From Streptosporangium sp. NBC_01756 (lineage in GTDB: Bacteria; Actinomycetota; Actinomycetes; Streptosporangiales; Streptosporangiaceae): DNA of 64,000 bases. Positions 41,641-50,118 of this stretch are shown here, one piece after another. The stretch's first letter is position 1. Each line of letters starts with the position of its first letter. The notes under the pieces are model-generated. The model made no database searches. It saw only the letters and a program-made list of their open reading frames with translations, and had not been told where the DNA came from. The DNA lies in the NCBI RefSeq assembly GCF_035917975.1, contig NZ_CP109130.1, positions 5,828,001 to 5,892,000 on the forward strand, written 5' to 3'. The position numbers and the translations under genes are program-made.

Positions 41641-42807
41641 TCAGGGCGTCTGGTGGGTGCGGTCGGTCCTGGTCAGCTCGGCGAACAGGTTCTCCCACAG
41701 CGGCGTGACGGTGTCGGGGGCGTAGTCCCGTGCGGTGTGCACCGCGGCGGCGCCCAGGCGCAGGCGTGTCTCCCGGTCGGCGATGAGACGCTTCAGCGCC
41801 TCGGCCAGGGCGTCGACGTCCTGGGGCGGGACGAGCAGGCCGTCCACCCCGTCGGTGATGACGTCGCGCGGGCCGGTCGGGCAGTCGAAGGCGACGACCG
41901 GCAGCGCGTGGGACATCGCCTCGATCATGACCATCGGCAGCCCCTCGAACCGGGAGCTGAGCACGTACACCGACGACTGGGCGAGCTCCTCGTCCAGCCG
42001 GTCGGTCCGCCCCATCAGCGTGATGTTGTCACCCAGCTTGCGTTCCCTGATGAGCGCCTTCAGCTTCGCCTTCTTCGGTCCGGTGCCGTAGATCCGTAGC
42101 CGCCAGTCCGGATATCGGCGCACGACCTGCTCGAACGCGGGGACGAGCAGGTCGAACCCCTTCTGTGAGACCAGCCGTCCGGCGGCGATCACCAGCCTGT
42201 TCTCCTGGCGCGAGGGGGTCTGGTCGGTGGTGTGGATCGCGTTGGGGATCCGCACGACCGGGATGCCCGGCAGCAGCGCCTGGTAGTCCCGGCGGTCGGT
42301 CCCGGTGAGCACCGCGACCGCGTCCAGCCGCCTGTAGTGGCGGGCGATCTCCCGGCGGACGGTGTCAGGGTGGGTGGCCAGGTTCATGTGCTCCTGCGCG
42401 ATCCGCACCACACTCATCGGGGTACGGCGGGCGGAGATGAGATTCAGCGCGGGACGGGTGGTGACCAGGATGCCGTCCTGCAGCCCGGAGACGTAGTCGA
42501 TGACGGCCTTCTCCACCCGTTCGGTGAAGTAGGCCGCCGCGAATTCACCGTGCGGCACGATCTTCCCGCGGACCTTCCGCCAGACCCGGCGTCCCACCGA
42601 GTCGGGCCGGACGCCGTCCCGCTGGTCGACCAGCGGGACGATCTCGACACGTGGGTCGATGGGGAACTGGGGTGTGTCGCGGCGCCGTACCACGCTGGCG
42701 ATCTCGACGTCGTGTCCCGCGGCGACCATCGCGTTGGCCTGGTTGACCACCGTGCGGATCGTTCCACCCATGCCGTAGGCGTGCAGGAGCATGTAGCGGA
42801 TCTTCAT
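41641..42807 (-). CDS. Glycosyltransferase family 4 (GT-B)
   Basis: 388-residue GT4 enzyme that transfers a sugar from a nucleotide donor. N-terminal YMLLHAYGMGGTIRTVVNQANAMVAAGH (glycine-rich acceptor loop), then LVIAAGRLVSQKGFDLLVPAFEQV at the donor-domain start (about 210-233), and the E-x7-E motif in SSRFEGLPMVMIEAMSHALPVVAFDCPTGPRDVI (about 295-328). It overlaps the upstream sulfotransferase stop by 4 bp (ATGA), so the two are translated together, suggesting they build one sulfated glycan or teichoic/teichuronic-type polymer (inference). Confidence 0.92.
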   Translation of the reverse strand: MKIRYMLLHAYGMGGTIRTVVNQANAMVAAGHDVEIASVVRRRDTPQFPIDPRVEIVPLVDQRDGVRPDSVGRRVWRKVRGKIVPHGEFAAAYFTERVEKAVIDYVSGLQDGILVTTRPALNLISARRTPMSVVRIAQEHMNLATHPDTVRREIARHYRRLDAVAVLTGTDRRDYQALLPGIPVVRIPNAIHTTDQTPSRQENRLVIAAGRLVSQKGFDLLVPAFEQVVRRYPDWRLRIYGTGPKKAKLKALIRERKLGDNITLMGRTDRLDEELAQSSVYVLSSRFEGLPMVMIEAMSHALPVVAFDCPTGPRDVITDGVDGLLVPPQDVDALAEALKRLIADRETRLRLGAAAVHTARDYAPDTVTPLWENLFAELTRTDRTHQTP

Positions 42808-43688
42808 GGGCGCCGATCCGCCGGTTCGGGCAGGTACCCCCAGGTCCGGCAGATCGGCCGCAGCACCTCCGGTATCTCCTCCGGAGTGGGGAGGGCGCGT
42901 CCTCGCTGCACGGTGCCCGACTGGATCTTGTCCTTCCAGTCGCCGAGCCCCTTCTTCAGGACGGTCTGCTCGCCGTAGGAGAGCATCTCCGGTTCCCAGG
43001 GGATGTTCAGAAAGTCGCAGATGCGGCGCGTCTGGTCCTCCGGAGCCTCGGTCAGGTCCTCGTAGCGCAGGGTCAGCCCGCTCAGCGCGCGCCGTGCCCG
43101 CTGGGTCGCCTTCATGTAGCGCAGGGCGTCCAGGGCGGCCTGCTCCGCGTTCCTCTTGTCCGGGCTGGCCTCGTGCCACGATCTGGCGATGGAGGCCGGG
43201 TGGCGCAGCAGGAAGACGAACCGGGCGTCGGGCCAGCAGGTGGCGATCCGCTCGAAGGCGAAGGCGTTGGCCGGGGTCTTGTCCACGACGTACTTCTTGC
43301 CGCTGCGGACGAGCTCCCGGTGCAGCACCCGGTCCCACAGCAGATGCTCCAGGTCGGCCTGGTTGTGGCCGAGGGCGTCCATCGCCTTCTCTGCGAGCGG
43401 GGTGCCGAATCCCACGGCCAGCCGTCGTACGTGCAGTTCGTGGGGGGCGTGCAACATCGAATGGGCGTTGAGCACCGCCCGCAGCAATGTGGAGCCCGAT
43501 CGGACGGGGGACAGTACGAAGACCGGAGCGACCAACAGCCGATCAGCGTCCGGATCGGCGGGCGGGCGGACCAGATCATCGGACGCGACGGAGCGCGTGA
43601 CCGATGTTTTTTCCGCTTTTCCTACCCGCCTTATCTGAAACCCGGCGAACTCGCTGAGAGCTTCGTTGACCTTGTACTTCCAGTTCAT
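42804..43688 (-). CDS. Sulfotransferase family protein
   Basis: 294-residue PAPS-dependent sulfotransferase. The 5'-phosphosulfate loop is VFVLSPVRSGSTLLRAVLNAH (about 48-68) and the 3'-phosphate motif FVFLLRHPASIARSW (about 148-162). LTLRYEDLTEAPEDQTRRICDFLNI is typical of the family C-terminal half. Start at ATG 43688 (MNWKYKVNEALSEF); no strong ribosome-binding site is visible. First of a two-gene operon with a GT4 glycosyltransferase. Bacterial homologues sulfate glycolipids or exopolysaccharides. Confidence 0.88.
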   Translation of the reverse strand: MNWKYKVNEALSEFAGFQIRRVGKAEKTSVTRSVASDDLVRPPADPDADRLLVAPVFVLSPVRSGSTLLRAVLNAHSMLHAPHELHVRRLAVGFGTPLAEKAMDALGHNQADLEHLLWDRVLHRELVRSGKKYVVDKTPANAFAFERIATCWPDARFVFLLRHPASIARSWHEASPDKRNAEQAALDALRYMKATQRARRALSGLTLRYEDLTEAPEDQTRRICDFLNIPWEPEMLSYGEQTVLKKGLGDWKDKIQSGTVQRGRALPTPEEIPEVLRPICRTWGYLPEPADRRP

Positions 43689-44583
43689 GCTTAATAACGC
43701 TATCCAGCTTTCCTGGCATTTTCCTGAGCGTGATCTTTCCGGCGGGGGCTCCTGGTGGGTCCGGTGCTCCGGCTGACGACTCGGGGCCCCGCAGGTGAAA
43801 GGCGCTGTTTCCGGCCGGGTGCCGGGTCCGACGGCCGAGGCGGCCCCGGACCGCGGTCTTCCGGACCTATGGAGCCGCGTGCTGGTGCAGGTGCCGACCT
43901 GTGACGGATTTCTCACCTCCGGACGGTTCGCCGACGGGTCCTGGAATTCGCCCCGGCCCCGTCGCTGCTCGGCAGTCGGTGCCGGACGGCACCACGCTGA
44001 CCTTGTTCGCCGAGGCGGAGGCCCTGCGGATCAGGTCGGGCATGCCGATGTGGGTGGCGGCATTGGGCCGTTTCGGCCCGACGGGCGGATTCCGGTCGAC
44101 AGAGACGGCATCCGGGTGACGCTCCGGCGGGTATCCGTGGACGAGTGAGTTATTGCCGGAGCCGGCCGCCACGGTGAAGGCGGCTGTGTTTCATTTGAGA
44201 ATGTCCAGGCGGCCGTTCTTTGGATTGTTTTATCGGCTATCTGAAATTTTCATTTTTTTGCAAAAAGAAGCTTCCCTGACATTTGTTGTTTCGGAGCGAA
44301 GCGATCGGAAGGGCTTGGTGTGCCTCGGTTTCCGAGGGCGCCGCACCGCGATCCTCTCCGACTGCCGACTGCCGACTGCCGACTGCCGACTGCCGACTGT
44401 CGGTCGTCGAGCGTGCGGAACCATGCGTGGGCGGAGAAGGAAGGCCGACGGAGGCAGTGACGACAACGGAACCGCCATTCTGTCGAGTCGTTGACCGTGC
44501 GATATACGGTTCAATTCGCACACCCTGGAGATCGGGTGGTCAGCCTTCTCCGCGTCGATGACCTCGTTCCCAGCGGGAACACG
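43689..44583. other. Gene-poor region with AT-rich patch
   Basis: About 900 bp without a convincing gene. A ~100-bp AT-rich stretch (about 44190-44290, including ATTTTCATTTTTTTGCAAAA) contrasts with the surrounding 70% GC and is consistent with foreign or eroded DNA. A 72-codon plus-strand frame at 43901-44119 has partly coding-like third positions but no recognisable homology. Confidence 0.6.
44359..44400 (+). repeat. (CGACTGC)6 tandem repeat
   Basis: Six consecutive 7-bp units, the last with one substitution (CGACTGT). Short simple repeat in non-coding DNA; no spacer structure, so not a CRISPR. Confidence 0.9.
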
Positions 44584-44632
44584 ACAGAGAGCACCCTCGC
44601 CATCACTCGGTGATGACGAGGGTGCTCTCTGT
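44584..44632. terminator. Exceptionally long hairpin downstream of the GNAT-APC-GPP34 operon
   Basis: A 16-bp perfect stem ACAGAGAGCACCCTCG / CGAGGGTGCTCTCTGT (44584-44599, 44617-44632) continues after one mismatch with CATCAC-TCG-GTGATG. It lies 57 bp past the minus-strand GNAT stop. There is no U-tract on either side, but stability alone makes it a likely terminator or mRNA 3' end protector. Confidence 0.75.
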
Positions 44633-44688
44633 CTGCTTGATTCGCCAACGGCGTCACGATGGGCCGGGGGCGGGGGCCGGCACTCGGG

Positions 44689-45282
44689 TCAGGGGTTCGG
44701 CGGGCGCCACATCGGGAACATCGGCGGGCCGTCGGGCATGAACATCGGGTCGCCGAGGTCTTGGTAGCCGTGGCGCAGGTAGAGCCTGCGGCTGCGGGTG
44801 CTGCTGGCCTCCAGATACGCGGGCATGCCCGCCGCGTCGAGCCCGCGGTGATACTCCTCGAGCAGCCGGGTCCCCGTCTTCCGTCCCTGGTGCCCGGGGA
44901 GCACAGCGAGGAACGCCAGGTAGTGGTGCGGGTCGTGAGGGTGGCGCTTGTCCATCACCTCCCCCATCTGCCCGATGCGCTCCGCGTGGGGACCGGCGAA
45001 CTCCTCCACCCGGGCGTCCCGGTCGGGGATCTCGGGAAGCGGCTCGGCGCCCTTGCGGAACCACACGGCCACGGCGGACATGTCGGCCGTCGCGTGGACC
45101 TCGCCGTGGATGAGGGCGCTCTCGGTGATCATGGAGAAGAAGGGGGGCATCACCCGGCGGCGGTCGTCGTCCGGCGGGATCATCCAGGCCGAGATCTCCT
45201 GCTCGTGGAAGGAGGTGGCGATGATCGCGCCGACGGTCTCGGCGGCTCCGGGAGCGTGCTGAACGTGAATGATCTCTGTCAT
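44689..45282 (-). CDS. GNAT family N-acetyltransferase
   Basis: 197-residue GNAT protein. The core YLAFLAVLPGHQGRKTGTRLLEEYHRGLDAAGMPAYLEASSTRSRRLYLRHGYQ (about 119-172) has the acetyl-CoA loop HQGRKTG and the terminal Y-x-x-x-GY motif. The ATG at 45282 overlaps the APC permease stop by 4 bp. It is the last gene of a three-gene minus-strand operon and may acetylate the amine taken up by the permease (inference). Confidence 0.9.
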   Translation of the reverse strand: MTEIIHVQHAPGAAETVGAIIATSFHEQEISAWMIPPDDDRRRVMPPFFSMITESALIHGEVHATADMSAVAVWFRKGAEPLPEIPDRDARVEEFAGPHAERIGQMGEVMDKRHPHDPHHYLAFLAVLPGHQGRKTGTRLLEEYHRGLDAAGMPAYLEASSTRSRRLYLRHGYQDLGDPMFMPDGPPMFPMWRPPNP

Positions 45283-46751
45283 TCGGTCCCTCCCACGGCC
45301 GCCTGGGCGCCCCGCCCGATGTTCGCGTATACCTTCGGCCGGTTGGCCCGCAGGGCGAGTCCCCACATGACGCCGAGCCCCACGGCGACGAAGTAGACGG
45401 CGGGCATGATCCAGCGCAGCGGGGAGTCGGGGGCCACGCCGAGCACGGTGTCGAAGTTGGCCATGACGAGCACGATGACCACGATCAGCAGGACCGAGGA
45501 GATCCCCGGGGCGATCCTGGTCCGCCAGGCGTTCTCCTCGTTGGAGTTCTTGGCGAAGAAGACCAGCACGGAGATCGAGGTGGCCGCCAGCATCATGAGC
45601 AGTCCCAGACCACCGAACGATCCGACGGTGAAGAACAGCTGGACGACCGGATCCAGGCCGAAGACCGCGTATATGACGATCGTGACCAGCCCGATGACAC
45701 TTTGCGCCACCGAGCCGTTGACCGGGGCACCGGTCCGGGGGGAAGTACGACCGAAGGTCTCGGGCAGCACCCTCTCCCTGCCGAGGGCGAAGACGTAGCG
45801 GGAGATCGTGTTGTGGAAGGCGATCAGCGCGGCGAAGAGGCTCGTCACGAAGAGGAGGGAGCCGATGGTGGCGACGGTCGCCCCCAGGTGCTGCCCGGCC
45901 AGGTTGAACAGGAGAGCCGAACTCTGCTCGCGCGAGGTCTCGACGATCTTGTCCGAGCCGATCGGCACGGTCATCGCCCAGGACGACACGGCGTAGAGCC
46001 CGGAGATGACGGCGAGTGCGGCGTAGGTCGCGATCGGCACCGTGCGCCTCGGGTCCTTGGTCTCCTCGGAGAACACCACCGACGACTCGAAGCCCGCGAA
46101 GGACGCGATGCAGATCGCGACCACCGCACCGATCCCGGGGACGAAGAGGCTCGACGGGTCGAAGACGTCGAGGCTGTAGCCCGAAGCCGCCGGGTTGATC
46201 AGGTCCGCGATGTCGAACACGACGACGACGGCTATCTCCGTCAGCAGCAGGACCGACAGGATCTTCCCGTTGACGTCGACCCGCATGAGGCCGAGCACCC
46301 CGGTCAGTACCCAGGCGCCCAGTCCGATGACCCACCAGGGCGGAGAGCTTCCGAACCAGTCGGCGATCAGTGGCTGGGCGGCCGCACCGATCATGCCGTA
46401 GAGACCTACCTGGAGCGCGTTGTAGGCCAGCAACGCGACCCACGCGGTCGCCACCCCCACCGGCCTGCCGAGTCCTTTCGCGGTGTACGCGTAGAACGCC
46501 CCGGCGTTGACGACGTAACGGGCCATCGTCACGTAGCCGACAGCGAACAGGCCCAGGATGGCTCCGAGCAGGAGGAAGGCGAGCGGTACGCCGGTAACGC
46601 CGGTCGCGGCGTAGGCGGCGGTCACCGAGCCACCGATGACGGTCAGCGGCGCCGCCGCCGAGATGACGAAGAACACCACCGACGGCACACCGAGGCGGTC
46701 CTGGGCGAGCGCGGCGGAAACGGCGCTGGCCCTTTGTTCTGTCACGGACAT
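45279..46751 (-). CDS. APC family amino acid/polyamine permease
   Basis: 490-residue membrane transporter with about 12 predicted helices. The first helix region SVVFFVISAAAPLTVIGGSVTAAYAATG carries the APC unwound-helix Gly motif, and IASFAGFESSVVFSEETKDPRRTVPIAT (about 220-247) is the classical APC helix-6 signature. The ATG at 46751 is chosen over an in-frame upstream extension because homology begins at VTEQRASAVSAALAQ. It lies 28 bp after the GPP34 gene and overlaps the GNAT gene. Substrate unknown; amino acids or polyamines. Confidence 0.92.
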   Translation of the reverse strand: MSVTEQRASAVSAALAQDRLGVPSVVFFVISAAAPLTVIGGSVTAAYAATGVTGVPLAFLLLGAILGLFAVGYVTMARYVVNAGAFYAYTAKGLGRPVGVATAWVALLAYNALQVGLYGMIGAAAQPLIADWFGSSPPWWVIGLGAWVLTGVLGLMRVDVNGKILSVLLLTEIAVVVVFDIADLINPAASGYSLDVFDPSSLFVPGIGAVVAICIASFAGFESSVVFSEETKDPRRTVPIATYAALAVISGLYAVSSWAMTVPIGSDKIVETSREQSSALLFNLAGQHLGATVATIGSLLFVTSLFAALIAFHNTISRYVFALGRERVLPETFGRTSPRTGAPVNGSVAQSVIGLVTIVIYAVFGLDPVVQLFFTVGSFGGLGLLMMLAATSISVLVFFAKNSNEENAWRTRIAPGISSVLLIVVIVLVMANFDTVLGVAPDSPLRWIMPAVYFVAVGLGVMWGLALRANRPKVYANIGRGAQAAVGGTE

Positions 46752-46779
46752 GGGGATCCTTGGAATGAGGGGGGTGGGT

Positions 46780-47415
46780 TCACCGGCGGCTGATGACGGA
46801 GTCACCTACGGCAGCCTCGGTCTGGGCGATCAGTTCCTGGAGCGGCGCCGGGAGGGCGGTGATCGAATCGGAGAGGTATCTCGGGTTCTGCTCCCACAGG
46901 ACGAGCTGGTTGCTGCCGGTCGCGACGAGCAGCCCCAGCAGGACGCTGTCCTGGACGCTGAGTGGCTCACGGCGTTGGATCGCCAGGTTGACGCGTCCGC
47001 TGGGCCACGCCGCGATGTTCACGTCGACCGGCACCTGCCTGCGCGACGGGCGTCTGCCGGGCGGGCGCAGCAGCCCGTCGGCGGTCATCCGGGCCGCCAC
47101 GTCGGCGGGTGCTGTACGGGCGAGGAACTGTAACCAGGTAGGGAAGCGATGCGAGGGTTCGGCGATGATGTGGTCCAGGGCGGTCCTGGTGAGCGCGTCT
47201 CCGGGCGGCGCCGCGTCGAGAACGACGAGCCGTATCTGCGCCGCCGCCAATCCCACGGTTATCCGCCCGGCGAGCATCAGTTCTCCCAGAATGGCGGCGG
47301 CCAGCCCCAAACCGGTCAGGCGGGCATGAAGCCTCATCCGGCCGGTCGCGTTGTCATGCATGACAAAGAACAGGTCGTTGGCCAACCGGGTTCCTGAAAG
47401 ATCAACTCCAATCAC
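46780..47415 (-). CDS. GPP34 (GOLPH3-like) family phosphoprotein
   Basis: About 211 residues of the GPP34 family, bacterial relatives of the Golgi phosphoprotein GOLPH3/Vps74, which bind phosphoinositides in eukaryotes. Evidence: LANDLFFVMHDNATGRMRLHARLTGLGLAAAILGELMLAGRITV at the N-terminus and the C-terminal QRREPLSVQDSVLLGLLVATG. The GTG at 47415 has no ribosome-binding site; a TTG at 47385 preceded by AGGA is equally plausible. Role in actinobacteria unknown. First of an operon with a permease and an acetyltransferase. Confidence 0.85.
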   Translation of the reverse strand: MIGVDLSGTRLANDLFFVMHDNATGRMRLHARLTGLGLAAAILGELMLAGRITVGLAAAQIRLVVLDAAPPGDALTRTALDHIIAEPSHRFPTWLQFLARTAPADVAARMTADGLLRPPGRRPSRRQVPVDVNIAAWPSGRVNLAIQRREPLSVQDSVLLGLLVATGSNQLVLWEQNPRYLSDSITALPAPLQELIAQTEAAVGDSVISRR

Positions 47416-48076
47416 GAACGGCGATCGTATAGCTAAATCATTAAATTTGTCATTACGCGAACAAAGTTCCGGAGCCGGACATAGACCCGCCAGGCGGGAA
47501 CCGAAGAAACGGACAGATAGCTTCTATCCGTCTTCGGCGGCGCGTTCGGTTCCTGCTCGCGTTCAGCCGACTTCGAATCCACCGGTTGCGCCTCGACGTC
47601 CTGCGCCTCCACTTCAACCCCTCCGCTTGCTTCTTCAGCGCGTTCAGGGCATCCGAAACGTCGAGTCCTTGCGTGGTGAGGCGGTGACGCCGGCGCGAAA
47701 GACGCTGGTCGGCGGCTCCTAAAGTCCTGAGGTTGAGGAATATCCGTGCCAGAACGTGCGCCAACTGATCGTCTCGGAATGAGTTGAGCCATCGGGAGCG
47801 AGTCAACCCAGATTCTGAACGGCCCAGAGGTTCTCCGGAGCAATCCTTGGCGTTCAATCTCGCAGGGATATCGGTCAGACCAATACCCGGAGCGTGTCGA
47901 GGCCCTGGCGAAACCGGTGAGGCCCACCCTCGGGTTCCGCGCACGTGTACGCGCGAGTGCCTCGCGAAACTCTCCAGAGTCGTTCTCGCCGTTATGGGCT
48001 CTTCATCCCGCAGGTCAGGAAGACAACGTCGCTCGGTGCCGGGAGTGGACCCGCACTGGGACCAGAACGCACGCTA
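47416..48076. other. Gene-free region upstream of the IS630 derivative
   Basis: About 660 bp. Minus-strand frames of 160-odd codons exist, but none has recognisable motifs or a ribosome-binding site, and codon bias is poor. Probably decayed coding DNA. Confidence 0.5.
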
Positions 48077-48495
48077 CTGAGGTCGAAGCCCGGGAGTTAG
48101 ATCATCGACGGCGATTTATGACTGTTGGATGACCGCGGGTTCGGTATGCCGGAGTTATGAGGTATCCGAAAGGCGGTGGATTGACCGCCAAGAATCGAGC
48201 GCGACGTGAGACGGTGCGGCTGCGCGGCCGCGATGCAGTCCTCCATCGCTGCCCGTGATCGGCTGACGGTCTACCGGCTGCCTGCTTATGCGCCCGAGCT
48301 CAACCCGGCCGAGGGCAGCTGGGCCAACCTGCGCGGCGGGCTGGGCAACCTGGCGGTCACCGGCCTGGACGCCCTCACCGCGATCATCAAGACCCGGCTG
48401 AAACGCATGCAGTACCGGCCCGATCTCATCACCGGCTTCTTCAACGAGACCGGTCTGCCCATCGAACTGGCCTGACCCTGGAGATTCAACCTCAG
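48077..48495 (+). mobile_element. Internally deleted IS630-family element (MITE-like), 419 bp
   Basis: Terminal inverted repeats CTGAGGTCGAA (left, 48077) and TTCAACCTCAG (right, ending 48495), one mismatch, are flanked by TA at 48075-48076 and 48496-48497, the IS630/Tc1 target-site duplication. Inside are the transposase start and the last 80 codons, with the middle lost. It cannot move on its own but could be mobilised by a full-length relative. Confidence 0.8.
48157..48475 (+). pseudogene. IS630 transposase remnant (N- and C-terminal ends joined)
   Basis: The ATG at 48157 starts MRYPKGGGLTAKNRARRETV, the usual N-terminus of IS630-type transposases, for about 24 codons, then hits the deletion and a stop at 48256. 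The C-terminal part is in another frame from about 48233: RLTVYRLPAYAPELNPAEGS and on to FNETGLPIELA, including the last DDE glutamate region (PELNPAE..W). About 250 residues, with two of the three catalytic acids, are missing. Confidence 0.85.
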
Positions 48496-49661
48496 TAGCT
48501 GAGCGCCACTCGCACCAGGCCGATCGCGGCGGCCACCGCGATGAACCAGACGGTGCTGAGCCGGGTGCGCCACTGCAGCAGCAGCGCCAGTACGGCGAGG
48601 CCGACGGTGATCGGGTCCACGAACGCGTCACCCGCGAGCTGGAGGGTGACTCCCGCCATCAGGGCCAGGGCGGTGGCGTTGACCCCGTCCAGGAAGGCCG
48701 AGGACCAGGCGCGGTCGCGGATGCGGTCGACGACGCGGCCGAGCAGGCCGACGAGGAGGAACGACGGTGCGAAGATCCCCGCTGTGGCCAGCACCGCGCC
48801 GGGGAATCCGGCGACCACGTAGCCGACGAAGGTAGCGGTGGTGAACAGCGGCCCGGGGGTGACCTGACCGATGGAGACCGCGTCGAGCAACTGGGTCCGG
48901 GTGATCCAGCCGAGCCGGTCGACGAAGTCGCCCTCCAGGAAGGCGAGCAGCACGTAGCCGCTGCCGTAGAGAACCGAGCCGATCTTCAGGAAGTCCAGGA
49001 AGAGCTGGGCGAGCCGGCCGCCGGTGGGGTCGGGGAGCCGGGGGCCGACCAGGAACGGCAGCGCCGCCACGGCCGGCGGACCGCCACCGGGCGGCCGACT
49101 CTCCCAGGTGCGCACCGCCGTCACCACCAGCCCGCCGGCCGCCAGGATGGCGAGCTCATCGGCCCCGGACAGGTAGGCCGCCAGGGCCGCCACGGCGACG
49201 GCCGCGGTCAGCCGGCCCCTGATCGCGGTCCGCAGCAGCCCCACCAGAGCCCAGACCACGATGGCCACGACCACCGGCTTGATTCCGTACAGCAGGCCCT
49301 CGACGGCAGGTGTCTGGCCGTACCGGACATATGCCCAGGCCAGCGCCAGCACGATGGTGAACGCGGGAAAGATGAAGCACACTCCGGCGACGATCAGCCC
49401 GCGCCGGCCCGCCCGTTCGTGACCGAGGTGAATGGCCAGCTCGGTGGAGTTGGGGCCGGGAATGAGGTTGACCGCGCCCATCAGGTCGACGAAACGCTCG
49501 TCGGACACCCAGCTGCGGCGCCGTACCAGCTCCTCGCGCATCATCGCGATGTGCGCGGCGGGGCCGCCGAACCCGATCAGGCCCAGTTTCAGGAAGACCC
49601 CGGCGACCTCACGCAACGGGTGGGCCGGGCCGTCGCGGGTCTCGCCATCCGAACCGCTCAT
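48492..49661 (-). CDS. chrA: Chromate transporter family protein (ChrA)
   Basis: 389-residue two-domain CHR protein with about ten membrane helices. Domain 1: FLKLGLIGFGGPAAHIAMMREELV, DLMGAVNLIPGPNSTELAIHLG; domain 2: FLKIGSVLYGSGYVLLAFLEGDFV, DAVSIGQVTPGPLFTTATFVGY; these are the paired CHR signatures. It exports chromate, or may transport sulfate or other ions. The ATG at 49661 follows AGGAGG. The last codons read AGC TAC TGA, and the TAC-TGA boundary falls on the IS630 end: the TA is target duplication and the stop comes from the element. The native C-terminus was therefore probably slightly different. Confidence 0.92.
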   Translation of the reverse strand: MSGSDGETRDGPAHPLREVAGVFLKLGLIGFGGPAAHIAMMREELVRRRSWVSDERFVDLMGAVNLIPGPNSTELAIHLGHERAGRRGLIVAGVCFIFPAFTIVLALAWAYVRYGQTPAVEGLLYGIKPVVVAIVVWALVGLLRTAIRGRLTAAVAVAALAAYLSGADELAILAAGGLVVTAVRTWESRPPGGGPPAVAALPFLVGPRLPDPTGGRLAQLFLDFLKIGSVLYGSGYVLLAFLEGDFVDRLGWITRTQLLDAVSIGQVTPGPLFTTATFVGYVVAGFPGAVLATAGIFAPSFLLVGLLGRVVDRIRDRAWSSAFLDGVNATALALMAGVTLQLAGDAFVDPITVGLAVLALLLQWRTRLSTVWFIAVAAAIGLVRVALSY

Positions 49662-50118
49662 CAGTGGCCTCCTGCCGGGCAATCGCCGAATCGTGTGTCG
49701 TTCACGACTCCGCTGAACGGCAGGGGGGCGGCCGGATGACGGATGGCCTGCCATGCCCGCGAAATCGTAGAACACGACCGGTCCGTTGCCCATCACCTGG
49801 GCGCTGTGTCCGGGTGCGGTGAGAAGCCGTCGCCGGACCGATGACCTGCCGTAACGGCCTTTCCCGACCGGCTGCGACGAGGTGGCGCCGGGTCCGGAGA
49901 GCGGCGGGGCGCGGGGCGAATCCCGGGAGACGGGAATAGCTGAGTTGTCCTCATGACTGACGAAGAAAACTTTCCCAACCATTTCGGACAAGGGAGAACA
50001 TGGTCTAGGCTCCATCGCTTATGTGGGCAGGATTGTTCGGTTCGGTCTTCCGCTCTGGTGCGAGCCGGCGCCCGCTCGTGTCGCAAGCCTCGTGTTCAGG
50101 ACCAATAGGAGCGATGTG
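49662..50118. promoter_or_regulatory. Divergent intergenic region chrA / PPOX with candidate promoter
   Basis: About 455 bp without a gene. On the plus strand, TTCGGA (49983-49988), 17 bp, TAGGCT (50006-50011) is a plausible promoter for the PPOX-flavohemoglobin pair, giving a ~100-nt leader. Nothing else was recognised. Confidence 0.35.

Noticed and set aside
41583..41680. Possible leaderless small zinc-ribbon gene (SEESRCRRCGR..., DUF6011-like)
   Set aside because: A TACTGT box and GTG start are present, but only one CxxC is found and the frame loses any similarity as it enters the glycosyltransferase 3' end. At most a relic.
43901..44119. Possible 72-aa gene
   Set aside because: Second-half codons look coding-like, but there is no ribosome-binding site, no homology and it lies in a decayed region. 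Left as unassigned.
44359..44400. CRISPR array
   Set aside because: Units are 7 bp with no spacers, and no cas gene is present. No other repeat in the window has the repeat-spacer pattern.
47433..47944. Two overlapping minus-strand frames of about 160 codons
   Set aside because: Neither has a ribosome-binding site, recognisable motif or the expected codon bias. Treated as non-coding or decayed.
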